In this document: piece after piece, positions 47,283 to 57,323 of the stretch
Layout: the number at the start of each line of letters is the position of its first letter
Position numbering within the stretch: position 1 is the first letter of the stretch
DNA from: Pseudomonadota bacterium
GTDB taxonomy: Bacteria; Pseudomonadota; Alphaproteobacteria; Acetobacterales; Acetobacteraceae
Assembly (NCBI GenBank): GCA_021808055.1
Contig: JAKBCH010000006.1
Span: 1 to 63,538, forward strand
DNA: 63,538 nt
Direction: 5' to 3'
Translations under genes and position numbers: made by a program
The notes under the pieces: model-generated
Seen by the model: the letters and a program-made list of their open reading frames with translations, nothing else
The model's database searches: none
What the model was told of the DNA's origin: nothing

Positions 47283-48797
47283 ACGGGCATCGCGCGCGTC
47301 AACTCCTTCGCATTCGCAGGCATCGAGGCGCAGCGCGTCGAAATTCAGGTCCAAATTTCCGCCGGATTGCCCGCTTTTCTCATGGTCGGCCTGCCAGACA
47401 AGGCTGTTGGCGAAGCGCGGGAGCGTGTGCGCGCCGCGCTTACCTCCATGGGGCTTTCCCTGCCGCCCAAACGGATTCTCGTGAACCTCGCCCCTGCGGA
47501 CATGCTGAAGGAAGGCAGCCATTTCGACCTGCCCGTGGCCCTGGCCGTGCTGGCGGCCATGGATGTACTGCCCGCCGAAGAGCTGGCAGAATACGCCGCC
47601 CTGGGTGAGCTTTCGCTGGATGGCAGGCTTAATCCCGCCGCAGGTGTGCTGCCCGCCGCCATCGCGGCCCAGGGGCGCGGCTGGGGGTTGGTCTGCCCTG
47701 CCGCCCAAGGCGCGGAAGCGGGCTGGGCCGGGGAGCTGAACGTGCTGGCGGCACCTGATCTGCTCAGCCTCATCAACCATTTCCGGGGCACGCAATTGCT
47801 TGCCGCCCCGCCCCCCGGCGAGCTTGGCGGCGGCGCGAAGCTGCTGGATCTCGCGGATGTGAAAGGCATGGAAACCGCGCGGCGCGCGCTGGAGATCGCG
47901 GCGGCTGGCGGGCATAATTTGCTGATGATCGGGCCGCCCGGCGGAGGTAAATCCATGCTTGCCGCGCGCCTGCCCGGCCTGCTGCCAGACCTCACCCCCC
48001 GCCAGGCGCTGGAGGTGAGCATGGTGCATTCCGTGGCGGGCATGTTGATGAACGGCCAGCTCATCACGCGCCCACCCTTCCGTGAGCCGCATTTTTCCGC
48101 CAGCCCCGCCGCCATTTCCGGGGGCGGTGTGCGGGCCAAGCCGGGGGAAATTTCGCTGGCGCACCGCGGCGTACTGTTTCTGGATGAAATGCCGGAATTT
48201 CCCCGCGCCACGCTGGAAGCCCTGCGGGCACCTCTGGAAACCGGGCAAACAACGGTTAGCCGAGCTGCCGCGCATATAACCTATCCGGCGCGCTTCCAGC
48301 TGGTGGGCGCAATGAACCCCTGCCGCTGCGGCTATCTGGGCGATGGCGGGCGCGAATGCGGCAAGGCGCCGCGCTGCGGGGAGGATTACCAGAACAAGCT
48401 CTCCGGCCCGCTGCTGGACCGCATGGATCTGGTAGTCGAAATTCTGCCGCTCTCGCCGAAGGAGCTTGCCTGGGCCAGACCCGGTGAGAGCAGCGCTGTG
48501 GTCTCTGCACGCATCGCCATTGCACGAGACCGCGCTTTGGACCGCTTTGGCGAGGATGGCCCGGCCCGCAATGCCGAGGCCCCGCCGGAGCTTTTGCCCA
48601 CCACCGATGAAGCGCGACGCTTTTTAGAACAGGCGGCTGAAAAATTGCGGCTTTCTGCGCGCGGGCAAATCCGCGCCTTGCGGGTGGGCCGCACCATTGC
48701 GGATTTGGCGGGGCAACGTGAAACCCAGCAGCCACATATCGCCGAGGCACTGGCCTACCGGCACAGAATGCCAAAACAGGCAGTGCTGGAAAAGTAG
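47283..48797 (+). CDS. comM: YifB/ComM family Mg-chelatase-like AAA+ ATPase, start codon unclear
   Basis: About 505 residues. An N-terminal ribosomal-S5-like domain (IARVNSFAFAGIEAQRVEI onward, NLAPADMLKEGSHFDLPVAL) precedes the AAA+ core: Walker A MIGPPGGGKSMLA, Walker B region GVLFLDEMPEF, and AMNPCRCGYLG. The C-terminus has the Mg-chelatase_C fold. ComM promotes branch migration in natural transformation. The family N-terminus is encoded from about 47286, but no ATG, GTG or TTG lies in frame before TTG 47367, which would cut 28 conserved residues. GTG 47273 (MDNYG) joins the frame only if one G of 47285-47287 is removed; an ACG at 47283 is another option. Confidence 0.85.
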   Translation, partial: TGIARVNSFAFAGIEAQRVEIQVQISAGLPAFLMVGLPDKAVGEARERVRAALTSMGLSLPPKRILVNLAPADMLKEGSHFDLPVALAVLAAMDVLPAEELAEYAALGELSLDGRLNPAAGVLPAAIAAQGRGWGLVCPAAQGAEAGWAGELNVLAAPDLLSLINHFRGTQLLAAPPPGELGGGAKLLDLADVKGMETARRALEIAAAGGHNLLMIGPPGGGKSMLAARLPGLLPDLTPRQALEVSMVHSVAGMLMNGQLITRPPFREPHFSASPAAISGGGVRAKPGEISLAHRGVLFLDEMPEFPRATLEALRAPLETGQTTVSRAAAHITYPARFQLVGAMNPCRCGYLGDGGRECGKAPRCGEDYQNKLSGPLLDRMDLVVEILPLSPKELAWARPGESSAVVSARIAIARDRALDRFGEDGPARNAEAPPELLPTTDEARRFLEQAAEKLRLSARGQIRALRVGRTIADLAGQRETQQPHIAEALAYRHRMPKQAVLEK

Positions 48798-51734
48798 TTA
48801 TACCGCCAGCAATTTTTTCACAGCCCGCGCAAAATCGGCGGGGTTATTTTCTCTCGCCAGGCGTTTCAGCGCCCCCTCACGCAGGCGCATCCATAGTGCC
48901 TCGTCATGATACAGCCGGGCGATCGCCGCCGCGAAGGCCATGGGCTCATTAGCTGGCACGGCCAGCAATTCTTCGCCGTGACCCCAATCGAGCTGTTCCG
49001 CGAGCAATGTCGTCACCACGCAGGGCAGGCCCATCGCGGCGGCCTCGTAAATCTTATAGGGCGTGCCTGCGGCAAAGCGGGTGGGGGCGATGAAGATCCG
49101 CGCCGCTTCGTAAAGCGGCGTAGTATCCGCCACCTCGCCCAAATATTTTATGCCTGCACCAAGAGCGGGCAAAGCCACCCCCGCCGCCACATGCCCCGCC
49201 ACGTTCAGCAGCGGCGGGTTCTGCATCAGCTGCGCCAGAGCCGGATAAATTTCATGCTGATAAAATCGCAATGAATCCTCATTTGGCGCGCCAGTCTGGT
49301 GAATGGCGCCGATAAATAACAGCCCTTCCCGCGCGGCAAAACCAGGCTTGGTGGGTGTAGTTTCGCGCGCTGTACCCAGCACGCAAACATGCTTCATTCC
49401 CAGCTGCTGCAACGCTCCGGCCTCAGCCTCACTCACCGCGAGAATATGCGCAACCTCCGGCAGCCCAAAAAATTCTTTTGCCAAAGCCTTAGGAAGATCA
49501 AAATCCGTGCTGCCGCGTGCGGCCTCCCGGCAGCTCGCCAGCGCCTCCGTATCCAGGATGATTTTAGCCCGACTTTCCGCCAACGCCGCCCTTACGCGCC
49601 GCAGATTATGCGTGCGCGCCACCCATATCAGATCGTATAGATTTCCCCGCTCGGCCAGAAAATTTTCCAGCCCGGTAAATTCTCGATCGTATAAAATCTC
49701 CGCCCGCTCTGGCATGTCGCCCAGCAGGCTCGTCATATCATAGGGCGCGCCGTTGATGGGAAACACATGCACCTCATATCCAGCCGCGTCGATGGCGTGC
49801 ACAATGTCATTGGAGCGCACGAAACCCGAACCCAGGCGGCGCAGCGGCACCGTATCCTCGATAAACAGCACATGCTTACGCGCCCCGCGTGTGCGGGCAC
49901 GCAAAATGTTCTGCTCACCTGTCTGCGGCTGGGCTTGCAGAAACGCCTGGTGCTTGCCCCGAAAAATCCTCCGTGCGCGGCGCATCAACGCCATCGAGGC
50001 TTCAGAAGTTGCGGCACTACCAAATTCCAGATGCGTGAGGCTTACCGCAGGATCATAAACAATTCTGTATCCCGCTTGTAAAATCCTCACACATAAATCC
50101 GCGTCTTCGTAATAAGCCGGCATGAAATCTTCATCGAACCCGCCAAGCTCTTTCACCAGCCCTGCACGGCAGAGCAGAAACACCGCCGAGCCATAATCCA
50201 CATCGCGCACAAAATTCGCCTCCGGCGCCAGCGGCGAGGCATCGCGTAGATACCCCGTGGTGGTGCCGTCGCTCCAGATGATCGAACCTGCCTCCTGCAA
50301 CCTTCCATGCGTACGCACAATTTTGCCGCATACCGCACCAATATCTTTCGCCGTTTGCAACCGCTGCAGAGCCGCACGCACAGTGCCAAAATCCAGCTCC
50401 ACATCATTGTTCAAGTAAAGCAATGCCGGTGCTGCAACATATTCCAGCGCCTGGTTGCAGGCTTTCAAAAACCCTAAATTTTGCGCATTCCGCAAAATGA
50501 CCGCGCCTGCCACATAGCGACCAATATGCCGCGTTGCATCCATTGAGGCATTATCGACAAGAATAAGTTGCACCACCCCAGCGAAATTCCGCCGCAGCGA
50601 GGCCAGGCTGCGCATGGTCAGCTCAAACCGGTTATGCGCCACCATCACCACGGCAAGCTCGGGCGTGCCAGAACAGGAAAAATCCAGTCTCTGCCTAGTA
50701 AACAATGCCAAATCCGCCCGCGCCTTGCGGATAAAGGCTTCCCGCGCCGGATATTCCTCCAGCACCTGCACTTGCACCGGCGGACTATATTCCAACCCCT
50801 CACTCAGGCCGATTGAGCGCAAATGTGCGAAGGCATCCCGAACCTGGCCTGAATTCAGCGCATCGCGCACCTTGCGGTGCATGTCTTTGTAATAGGCAAG
50901 ATCAATCTCCGCCGCGGGCTGGCGCAGCTCAAAACAGCCATGCTGCACAAATTGCTGATAGCCATTGCGATACATGCCCATCCGCACCGCCGCCGCGATA
51001 TCCGGGTAATGCTGCGTGTAAAACCGTTCGGAAAAATGCGGCACCGGGTTGAATAATTCCGGCGTAGCATTGGTGAGGTAATGATGAACGGCCGCCACAT
51101 ATTGCCCACGCAAAATCTCTGCCTTCGCCGCCGGGTGATGCTCAACATACCAGGCGGGATCGAAATAGATCGAAGGTGGCAGCTCATCGCGCCCGGAACC
51201 AAGGCAAGCCAGGTAATGCACATAGGGCCCCGGCCCGTCGATCTCACCTTCCGTCACATCGCAAGCCAAAGCCCGGGCGCGGTAAAAGGGCGCGTCGAAC
51301 AAATAATGCCCTATCCTGCGCTCCCTCTGGCCGGATTTCAGATAATGATCGTAACGCCCATAACAGCCATGAAGCTCCAAATTCTCCAGCGTCATGTCGT
51401 CATACAGCTCGGCATAAAGCGCATCGTCGAACAGCCAATGCGGCGAAACGCCACGCCAGCCATGCTGGCAATAATGGTCAAACCCGGAAGCGTAATGCCC
51501 GGTCCGCACCAGCTCTGCCACATCCGGGTTGCGGGCGAGGTAATAAACCTCGTCAAACAAAGCCGAGGGGCTATGCCCCTGCTTGGCCCCCACGCGCAGA
51601 TAATACGCCAACGCTGGCTCAGCCACCGCCTGGGCTTCCGGGTAATGGTGCAGATACCAGCCCTGGTCGAACACCGCCCAAGCGGGTTTTATGGGGCAGT
51701 CAGGGTGCAGAAGGTCTTGGGCGGGGCGGGGCAT
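48798..51734 (-). CDS. Large two-domain glycosyltransferase with N-terminal FD-x-WY repeats
   Basis: 978 residues. Residues about 20-285 hold six to seven repeats built on F-D-x3-Y/W-Y...P-[DE] (for example FDQGWYLHHYP at 22, FDEVYYLARNP at 60, FDPAWYVEHHP at 191, FSERFYTQHYP at 234), each followed by a G-x-HY segment. A GT2 domain follows (VVMVAHNRFEL near 362, ILVDNASMDATR, YLNNDVELDFG, GGFDEDFMPAYYEDADL). The C-terminal third is a GT4-like domain with LFIGAIHQTGAPNEDSL, APTRFAAGTPYKIYEAAAMGLP. It probably builds a surface polysaccharide or glycosylates a surface protein. Start 51734 gives no signal peptide. Its stop abuts comM (no gap). Confidence 0.85.
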   Translation of the reverse strand: MPRPAQDLLHPDCPIKPAWAVFDQGWYLHHYPEAQAVAEPALAYYLRVGAKQGHSPSALFDEVYYLARNPDVAELVRTGHYASGFDHYCQHGWRGVSPHWLFDDALYAELYDDMTLENLELHGCYGRYDHYLKSGQRERRIGHYLFDAPFYRARALACDVTEGEIDGPGPYVHYLACLGSGRDELPPSIYFDPAWYVEHHPAAKAEILRGQYVAAVHHYLTNATPELFNPVPHFSERFYTQHYPDIAAAVRMGMYRNGYQQFVQHGCFELRQPAAEIDLAYYKDMHRKVRDALNSGQVRDAFAHLRSIGLSEGLEYSPPVQVQVLEEYPAREAFIRKARADLALFTRQRLDFSCSGTPELAVVMVAHNRFELTMRSLASLRRNFAGVVQLILVDNASMDATRHIGRYVAGAVILRNAQNLGFLKACNQALEYVAAPALLYLNNDVELDFGTVRAALQRLQTAKDIGAVCGKIVRTHGRLQEAGSIIWSDGTTTGYLRDASPLAPEANFVRDVDYGSAVFLLCRAGLVKELGGFDEDFMPAYYEDADLCVRILQAGYRIVYDPAVSLTHLEFGSAATSEASMALMRRARRIFRGKHQAFLQAQPQTGEQNILRARTRGARKHVLFIEDTVPLRRLGSGFVRSNDIVHAIDAAGYEVHVFPINGAPYDMTSLLGDMPERAEILYDREFTGLENFLAERGNLYDLIWVARTHNLRRVRAALAESRAKIILDTEALASCREAARGSTDFDLPKALAKEFFGLPEVAHILAVSEAEAGALQQLGMKHVCVLGTARETTPTKPGFAAREGLLFIGAIHQTGAPNEDSLRFYQHEIYPALAQLMQNPPLLNVAGHVAAGVALPALGAGIKYLGEVADTTPLYEAARIFIAPTRFAAGTPYKIYEAAAMGLPCVVTTLLAEQLDWGHGEELLAVPANEPMAFAAAIARLYHDEALWMRLREGALKRLARENNPADFARAVKKLLAV

Positions 51735-51757
51735 GTGCCCGCATAGGTTGCAATTTG

Positions 51758-53011
51758 TTAAGGTGTGGTCAAGACTCGTCGAATCGCCCCGGTGAGGCGT
51801 GAAAGCTCCTCCGGCGCAATGGTGAAAGCCGGCGTGAGATACACAATGTCCCGGAATGGCCTGATCCAGACGCCTTCTTTGAGGAATTTTTGCCGCAAGC
51901 CAGCCGGGTTTGTAATCTCGTGCATCTGCACCACGCCGATGGCGCCCATCACCCGCACATCCTTCACCCCCGGCAACCTCCGGCAAGGTTCCAGCTCCTT
52001 CGCCATCTGCGCTGAAATCGCCGCCACCTGCGCCAAACGCGGCTTGGATTCGAAGATATCCAGCGAGGCATTGGCCGCCGCACAGCCCAGCGCATGGGCC
52101 ATATAGGTCGGCCCGTGCATCAAGGCGGTCATTGGGCTGTCTGACAGAAACGCCTCAAACAACCTGTCCGTGGCGATGGTAACGGCCAGCGGGCTGGTGC
52201 CCCCCGTGAGGGCTTTGGAGAGGGTGATGATATCTGGTGCCACCCCGGCTTGCTCAAACGCGAACATCGTGCCCGTGCGGCCAAACCCGGTGAAAATCTC
52301 GTCGAAAATCAGCGTCAGCCCGTAATGGTCCGCCGCCGCGCGCAAGCGTTGCAAAACCTCTGGCCCATGAAACACCATGCCGCCCGCGCCCTGCACCAGC
52401 GGCTCCACGATAATGGCGGCAAGGGTTTTATGCTCGCGTTCCAGAAACGCCTCAAACGCCGCGATGCTGGGGGCGTCTTTCGGCAACGGCACCACCGGAT
52501 GCTCCGGCAGCAGCCCGGTAAACAGGCTGTGCATCCCCTCCTCGGGGTCGCAAATCGCCATCGTGCCCAGCGTGTCGCCATGGTAACCGCCAGCGAAGGC
52601 CAAAATCTTCGTCCGCCCGCGCTCGCCCTTGTTAAGGCGGGACTGCACGGCGATTTTAATCGCCACCTCCACCGCCACCGAGCCGGAATCAGTGAAGAAC
52701 ACCCGGTTCAAATCCCCCGGCATCATCGCCGCCAGCCGGGTGGCAAGCCTGTAGGCCGGTTGGTTCGCCAGCCCGCCGAACATCACATGCGGCATGGCCT
52801 CAAGCTGTTTCGCCACGGCCTGTTGGATATGCGGATGGTTATAGCCGTGGCAGGCGGTCCACCAGCTCGCGATGCCGTCGATCAGCTCGCGTCCATCTTC
52901 CAGAATAACGCGCGCCCCCTGCGTGTGGGCCACGGCCATCGGCAGAGGGGCTGTCTGCATCTGCGCGTAAGGCAGCCAGACATGCCGCCAGCCTTCCTCC
53001 AACCAGCTCAT
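51758..53011 (-). CDS. bioA: Adenosylmethionine-8-amino-7-oxononanoate aminotransferase
   Basis: 417 residues, class III PLP aminotransferase. It makes 7,8-diaminopelargonate using SAM as amino donor. Motifs: [49 protein letters not shown], the PLP-Asp region [16 protein letters not shown] and the Schiff-base Lys in [14 protein letters not shown]. The stop is followed 23 bp later by the large glycosyltransferase gene, and the start overlaps bioB by 4 bp. Confidence 0.97.
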   Translation of the reverse strand: MSWLEEGWRHVWLPYAQMQTAPLPMAVAHTQGARVILEDGRELIDGIASWWTACHGYNHPHIQQAVAKQLEAMPHVMFGGLANQPAYRLATRLAAMMPGDLNRVFFTDSGSVAVEVAIKIAVQSRLNKGERGRTKILAFAGGYHGDTLGTMAICDPEEGMHSLFTGLLPEHPVVPLPKDAPSIAAFEAFLEREHKTLAAIIVEPLVQGAGGMVFHGPEVLQRLRAAADHYGLTLIFDEIFTGFGRTGTMFAFEQAGVAPDIITLSKALTGGTSPLAVTIATDRLFEAFLSDSPMTALMHGPTYMAHALGCAAANASLDIFESKPRLAQVAAISAQMAKELEPCRRLPGVKDVRVMGAIGVVQMHEITNPAGLRQKFLKEGVWIRPFRDIVYLTPAFTIAPEELSRLTGAIRRVLTTP

Positions 53012-54000
53012 GCCAGGGAGGAAAGCCCCAATTTGGCGAACAGCGCCTCGTCATGCGGCACGGTGGCGTTCTTGGTCGTCAGCAGCTTCTCGCCATGGAA
53101 GATGGAGTTCGCCCCGGCCAGGAAGCACAAAGCCTGGGTTTCGTCGGTCATTTTCTCCCGGCCCGCGGAAAGCCGCACATAGCTCTTGGGCATGGTGATG
53201 CGGGCGGCGGCCACCACACGCACAAAATCAATGGGGTCAATCTTCTCGGATTTCGCCAGCGGCGTGCCTTCCACTGCCACCAGGGCGTTGATGGGCACGG
53301 ATTCCGGCGGGGTGGGCAGGCTGGCCAGCGTGGCGATCAGCCCGGCGCGGTCACTCTCATCCTCGCCCATGCCGACAATGCCGCCGCAGCACACATTGAT
53401 GCCGGCATCGCGCACGGCATCCAGCGTGTCCAGCCGGTCCTGATAGGTGCGGGTGGTGATGACCTTGCCATAATATTCGGGCGAAGTGTCCAGGTTATGG
53501 TTGTAATAATCCAGCCCCGCATCCTTCAGCTTGCGGCTCTGGAAGGGGTCGAGCATACCCAGCGTCACGCAGGTTTCCATGCCCAGAGCCTTCACACCCT
53601 CGATCATCTGGCAGACCGTATCCAGGTCATGCTCCTTCGGGCTGCGCCAGGCCGCACCCATGCAGAAGCGTCCGGCGCCTTTTTCCTTCGCTGCACGGGC
53701 CTCGGCCAGTACAGCCTCCACCGCCATCAGCCTGGAAGCCTTGGTGCCGGTTTCATAATCCGCCGCCTGCGGGCAATAGCCGCAATCCTCAGGGCAGCCG
53801 CCGGTTTTAATCGAGAGCAAGGTGGAGATTTGCACCTTGGTGGCATCGAAATGCGCGCGGTGAACGCTCATCGCCCGAAACATCAGCTCCGGGAAGGGCA
53901 GGTCCAGCAGCGCCTGCACCTCGGCGCGGCTCCAGCTTGGGCGGATTTCGATATGGCTCTCAGGCACTCTGGCACACTCCAACGCGGCAATATCCGCCAA
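53008..54000 (-). CDS. bioB: Biotin synthase
   Basis: About 330 residues, radical SAM enzyme. The SAM cluster motif is [10 protein letters not shown]. It inserts sulfur into dethiobiotin, using an auxiliary [2Fe-2S] cluster; [24 protein letters not shown] and [10 protein letters not shown] are typical. The start is unsure: TTG 54000 gives the longest form, while GTG 53967 ([12 protein letters not shown]) has GGAG nine bases upstream. The gene is divergent from bioD across a 58-bp gap, so a single operator between them could control all biotin genes. Confidence 0.95.
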   Translation of the reverse strand: MADIAALECARVPESHIEIRPSWSRAEVQALLDLPFPELMFRAMSVHRAHFDATKVQISTLLSIKTGGCPEDCGYCPQAADYETGTKASRLMAVEAVLAEARAAKEKGAGRFCMGAAWRSPKEHDLDTVCQMIEGVKALGMETCVTLGMLDPFQSRKLKDAGLDYYNHNLDTSPEYYGKVITTRTYQDRLDTLDAVRDAGINVCCGGIVGMGEDESDRAGLIATLASLPTPPESVPINALVAVEGTPLAKSEKIDPIDFVRVVAAARITMPKSYVRLSAGREKMTDETQALCFLAGANSIFHGEKLLTTKNATVPHDEALFAKLGLSSLA

Positions 54001-54058
54001 ACTACCGCCAAGGAGGGCGAGATGGAAGGGCGGCGCGAACCGGCGTACACCGCCTGGT

Positions 54059-54685
54059 ATGCAATCCTATTTTGTCACCGCCACCGGCACCGATATCGGC
54101 AAGACCTTCTGCACCGCCGGGTTGCTGCGGGCCAATCCGTCTTTAAGGGCCATCAAGCCTCTTCTCTCTGGTTACAAACCCGGCGAGGCATCTGATTCCA
54201 GCCTTCTGCTCGCTGCCATGGGCCGGGCAGAGATGGATGTGGCCGCCATCACGCCTTGGCGGTTCCGCGCACCATTATCCCCAGATATGGCGGCGGCGCG
54301 CGAAGGCCAGAGCATCGACTATGAGGCGCTGCTGGGCTTCTGCCGGACGGAGCTGGCGAAGGGGCCGACGCTGATTGAAGGCGCGGGCGGGGCTGCCGTG
54401 CCGCTGACCGAGACCAAAATGACAGCGGACTGGATTGCCGATTTGAATTTACCGGTGCTGCTGGTGAGCGGCACCTATCTCGGCAGCATCAGCCATTGCA
54501 TCACCACAGCGGAATTTTTGCTGCGGCGGGGTATCGTAATTCATGCGATTTTGCTGAACGAAAGCACGACCGCCCCGGTGCCAACGGAAGAAACGCAGGC
54601 CGCATTGGCACGCTATCTGCCTTGCCGGATTTTTCCCGTAAAGCGCAATGCCGGGGCAGAGGATTTTAAACCGCTAACCTTATAG
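54059..54685 (+). CDS. bioD: Dethiobiotin synthetase
   Basis: 208 residues. The P-loop variant [17 protein letters not shown] (7-23) binds [19 protein letters not shown] and [12 protein letters not shown] are standard. It closes the ureido ring by carboxylating diaminopelargonate. It is divergent from bioB-bioA. bioF (the pelargonate step) is not in the window. The stop is 12 bp from the convergent mlaF stop. Confidence 0.95.
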   Translation: MQSYFVTATGTDIGKTFCTAGLLRANPSLRAIKPLLSGYKPGEASDSSLLLAAMGRAEMDVAAITPWRFRAPLSPDMAAAREGQSIDYEALLGFCRTELAKGPTLIEGAGGAAVPLTETKMTADWIADLNLPVLLVSGTYLGSISHCITTAEFLLRRGIVIHAILLNESTTAPVPTEETQAALARYLPCRIFPVKRNAGAEDFKPLTL

Positions 54686-54697
54686 AGCGCGATGGGC

Positions 54698-55468
54698 TTA
54701 TTTGCGCAGCGCCATTTTAATCGGCCCGTGGGCCCTGCCATGGGTAAACTGGTCCACCACCGCATCCGTAGTTGTCAGCAATTCCGTGGCGGGGCCGGTC
54801 CAGCTAATCTTGCCCTCAAACAACATCGCCGCCTTGTCGCCTATGCGCTGGGCAGAGGCCATGTCATGGGTGATGGCGACAGATGTGCTGCCTAGCCGCT
54901 TCACGCAATCCACGATCAGCTCGTCAATCACCGCCCCCATAATCGGGTCCAGCCCGGTGGTGGGCTCGTCGAAAAACATAATCGCGGGCCGTGCGGCTAT
55001 AGCGCGCGCCAGCCCCACGCGCTTTTGCATGCCGCCGGAAAGCTCCGCGGGTGAAAGCCCCGCCACATCGGCCCCCAGCCCCACCTGGGCCAGAATTTCC
55101 ACCGCCTCGTCACGCGCCTTGGCCCGGCTTACCTTTTTCTGGGCCAGCAGGCCGAAAGCGACATTCTCCCATACCGGCAGCGAATCAAACAACGCGCCGT
55201 TCTGAAACAACATGCCAATCTGCTGGCGCAGGGCACGGGCATCGCGGGCGGGGGCTTTCAGCACATCCACCCCGTCAATCTCGATGCTGCCTGCATCAGG
55301 TATCACCAGGCCCAGCATGGATTTCAGCAGCACGGATTTGCCGGTGCCTGAACCGCCGATCACCACCATGCCCGTGCCGGTTTCAACATCCAGGTCAAGG
55401 CCGTCCAGCACCTTCTTCGGGCCAAAATGCTTCTTCAGGCCACGGATACGAATTTTGATCCCGTTCAT
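54698..55468 (-). CDS. mlaF: ABC transporter ATP-binding protein MlaF (phospholipid transport)
   Basis: 256 residues. Walker A VIGGSGTGKSVLLKSMLG (37-54), signature ELSGGMQKRVGLARAIA, Walker B IMFFDEPTTGLDPI and the H-loop SVAITHDMAS are intact. MlaF powers retrograde or anterograde phospholipid exchange across the envelope to keep outer-membrane asymmetry. It overlaps mlaE by 4 bp. The substrate-binding MlaD is not in the window. It is the last of the dnaB-alr-mlaE-mlaF run. Confidence 0.94.
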   Translation of the reverse strand: MNGIKIRIRGLKKHFGPKKVLDGLDLDVETGTGMVVIGGSGTGKSVLLKSMLGLVIPDAGSIEIDGVDVLKAPARDARALRQQIGMLFQNGALFDSLPVWENVAFGLLAQKKVSRAKARDEAVEILAQVGLGADVAGLSPAELSGGMQKRVGLARAIAARPAIMFFDEPTTGLDPIMGAVIDELIVDCVKRLGSTSVAITHDMASAQRIGDKAAMLFEGKISWTGPATELLTTTDAVVDQFTHGRAHGPIKMALRK

Positions 55469-56247
55469 TTTACGAACAACACCTGGGTGAGCACATAATC
55501 CAGCGCCAGAATCAGCACCGAGGCAGCCACCACCGCCGAAGTCGTGGCGGAGCCCACACCCTGCGCGCCGCCGCGCGAACGGTAGCCGTTAAAGCAACCC
55601 ATCAGCGCGATAATAAAACCAAACACCGCCGCTTTGATCAGCCCGGAGACCACGTCCTGCGTCTGCAAGTTGGAAAATGTGCTGGTGAGATAGCCGCCAG
55701 ACGAAAACCCAAGCTTATACACCCCCACCAGATACCCGCCCATCACGCCCAGAATATCCGCCAGCACCACCAGCAGCGGCAACGCGATAATGCCCGCCAG
55801 CAAGCGCGGGGCGACGAGATATTTCATCGGGTCGGTGGAAAGGGTGGAAAGCGCGTCAATCTGGTCTGTCACCCGCATCGTGCCCAGCTCCGCCGCCATG
55901 GCCGCACCGGCGCGGCCAGAAACCATCAAGCCAGCCAAAACCGGCCCCAGCTCACGCGTGACTGATAGCACCACCACCGAGGCAATGGCACTTTCCGCGC
56001 CAAAACGGGAGAAGCCGGTGTAAGACTGCAACGCCAGCACCATGCCGGTGAACAAGGCGGTAAGGGCCACCACCGGCAGAGAGAAATAGCCGATCTCCAT
56101 GAACGCCCGGCCAAGCTGGCGCGGGTAAAAAGGCGGGCGAAAAATATGCGAAAGACCGGAAAGCGCAAATATTCCCAACTCGCCGATATATTCCACCGCG
56201 CTCAGCACGTTGGCACCCAGCCAGGCCACGGCGTCCAGAGCCTTCAT
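55465..56247 (-). CDS. mlaE: MlaE-family permease of the phospholipid ABC transporter
   Basis: 260 residues with about six membrane helices. LPVVALTALFTGMVLALQSYTGF, ELGPVLAGLMVSGRAGAAMAAELGTMRVTDQIDAL (seen as its ELGPVLAG and GRAGAAMAAELGTM landmarks), and a C-terminal GAQGVGSATTSAVV are family signatures. The extra N-terminal amphipathic helix found in MlaE is present. It pairs with MlaF. Start overlaps the alr stop by 4 bp. Confidence 0.94.
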   Translation of the reverse strand: MKALDAVAWLGANVLSAVEYIGELGIFALSGLSHIFRPPFYPRQLGRAFMEIGYFSLPVVALTALFTGMVLALQSYTGFSRFGAESAIASVVVLSVTRELGPVLAGLMVSGRAGAAMAAELGTMRVTDQIDALSTLSTDPMKYLVAPRLLAGIIALPLLVVLADILGVMGGYLVGVYKLGFSSGGYLTSTFSNLQTQDVVSGLIKAAVFGFIIALMGCFNGYRSRGGAQGVGSATTSAVVAASVLILALDYVLTQVLFVK

Positions 56248-57314
56248 GCGTTGATATACCGCCGCTGATAACGGCGCCCCAAAGAGGTGAGAATTTCATA
56301 GCCGATGGTCCCGGCCTCCTGGGCCAGCTCATCCGCGCCGTGGCGGGCACCAAGCAGCCCCAGCAAATCACCAGGTTGGGCCGGCACATCGGTAACATCG
56401 AAGGTGGCAAGGTCCATCGACACCCGGCCTACCAGGGGAACGGGGGTATCGTCAAAACAGGCCATGGCACGGCTGGAAAGCGCGCGGTGCAACCCGTCGG
56501 CATAGCCCACCCCAACGGTCGCAATCCGGCTGGGGCGCGCCGCCACCCAGGTGCCCCCATAACCAACCTGCTCGCCCGGCTGAATTTCGCGTATCTGCAA
56601 AATCGGCGCGCTCAGCCGCACCACGGGCCGCATGGCGCGCCCCTGCGCTGTGCTGGTGTTCAGGCCGTAAACCGCCGCACCGGGGCGGGTAAGATGTTGG
56701 TGAAACGCCGCCCCCAGAAACATGCCCGCCGAATTGGCGATGCTGCGCTTCGCCCCAGGAAACGCCGCCGCCATGGCCAGAAAATCCTGCAACTGACGCT
56801 GGTTGCGCTCATCCTCCGGCACATCGGCCACGGCCAGATGCGTCATCACCGTACCAATCACCACGCCGTCCAGCAGCGTCTGGTCCGCCCGCAATGCCGC
56901 AAATTCCTTTGCGGGCAGCGCCAGCCGGTTCAGCCCGGTTTCAACATGCAAAAACGCGGGCAGCTTGCGCTCCAACCGCACCGCCGCCGCCCGCCATTGC
57001 GCAATCTCGGCCAACGAGCCCAGCACCGGGATAATATCATGCGCGATGAAATCCGCCGCCGCATGGGCCGCCAGCCCGTTCAGCACCAAAATGCGCGCGC
57101 CCGGCAACAAGGGCCGCAGCGCCACCGCCTCGGCCAGATGCGCCGTGAAAAAAGTTTTGCACCCCGCCGCCGCCAGCACCTGTGCCACCTGCGCCGCGCC
57201 CAGCCCATAGGCATCAGCCTTCACCACCGCGGATGTCTCGCCTTGGTTCATCCCCGCCAGAAAGCGCCAATTTTCAACAATCGCGGCCAGGTCAATTTCG
57301 AGTTGAGCGGTCAA
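56244..57314 (-). CDS. alr: Alanine racemase
   Basis: 356 residues. The PLP Lys is Lys32 in VVKADAYGLGA. The C-terminal catalytic Tyr lies in GYGGTWVA, and the beta-barrel domain shows GVGYADGLHRAL and VGRVSMDLATFDVTD. It provides D-alanine for peptidoglycan. It sits 9 bp behind dnaB and overlaps mlaE, so an envelope theme runs through the whole set. Confidence 0.96.
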   Translation of the reverse strand: MTAQLEIDLAAIVENWRFLAGMNQGETSAVVKADAYGLGAAQVAQVLAAAGCKTFFTAHLAEAVALRPLLPGARILVLNGLAAHAAADFIAHDIIPVLGSLAEIAQWRAAAVRLERKLPAFLHVETGLNRLALPAKEFAALRADQTLLDGVVIGTVMTHLAVADVPEDERNQRQLQDFLAMAAAFPGAKRSIANSAGMFLGAAFHQHLTRPGAAVYGLNTSTAQGRAMRPVVRLSAPILQIREIQPGEQVGYGGTWVAARPSRIATVGVGYADGLHRALSSRAMACFDDTPVPLVGRVSMDLATFDVTDVPAQPGDLLGLLGARHGADELAQEAGTIGYEILTSLGRRYQRRYINA

Positions 57315-57323
57315 AATATCATA

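Noticed and set aside
54686..54697. Third copy of the interspersed repeat after bioD
   Set aside because: Only the first nine or so bases (gagcgcgatg) match copy A; the gap is too short to hold the element.
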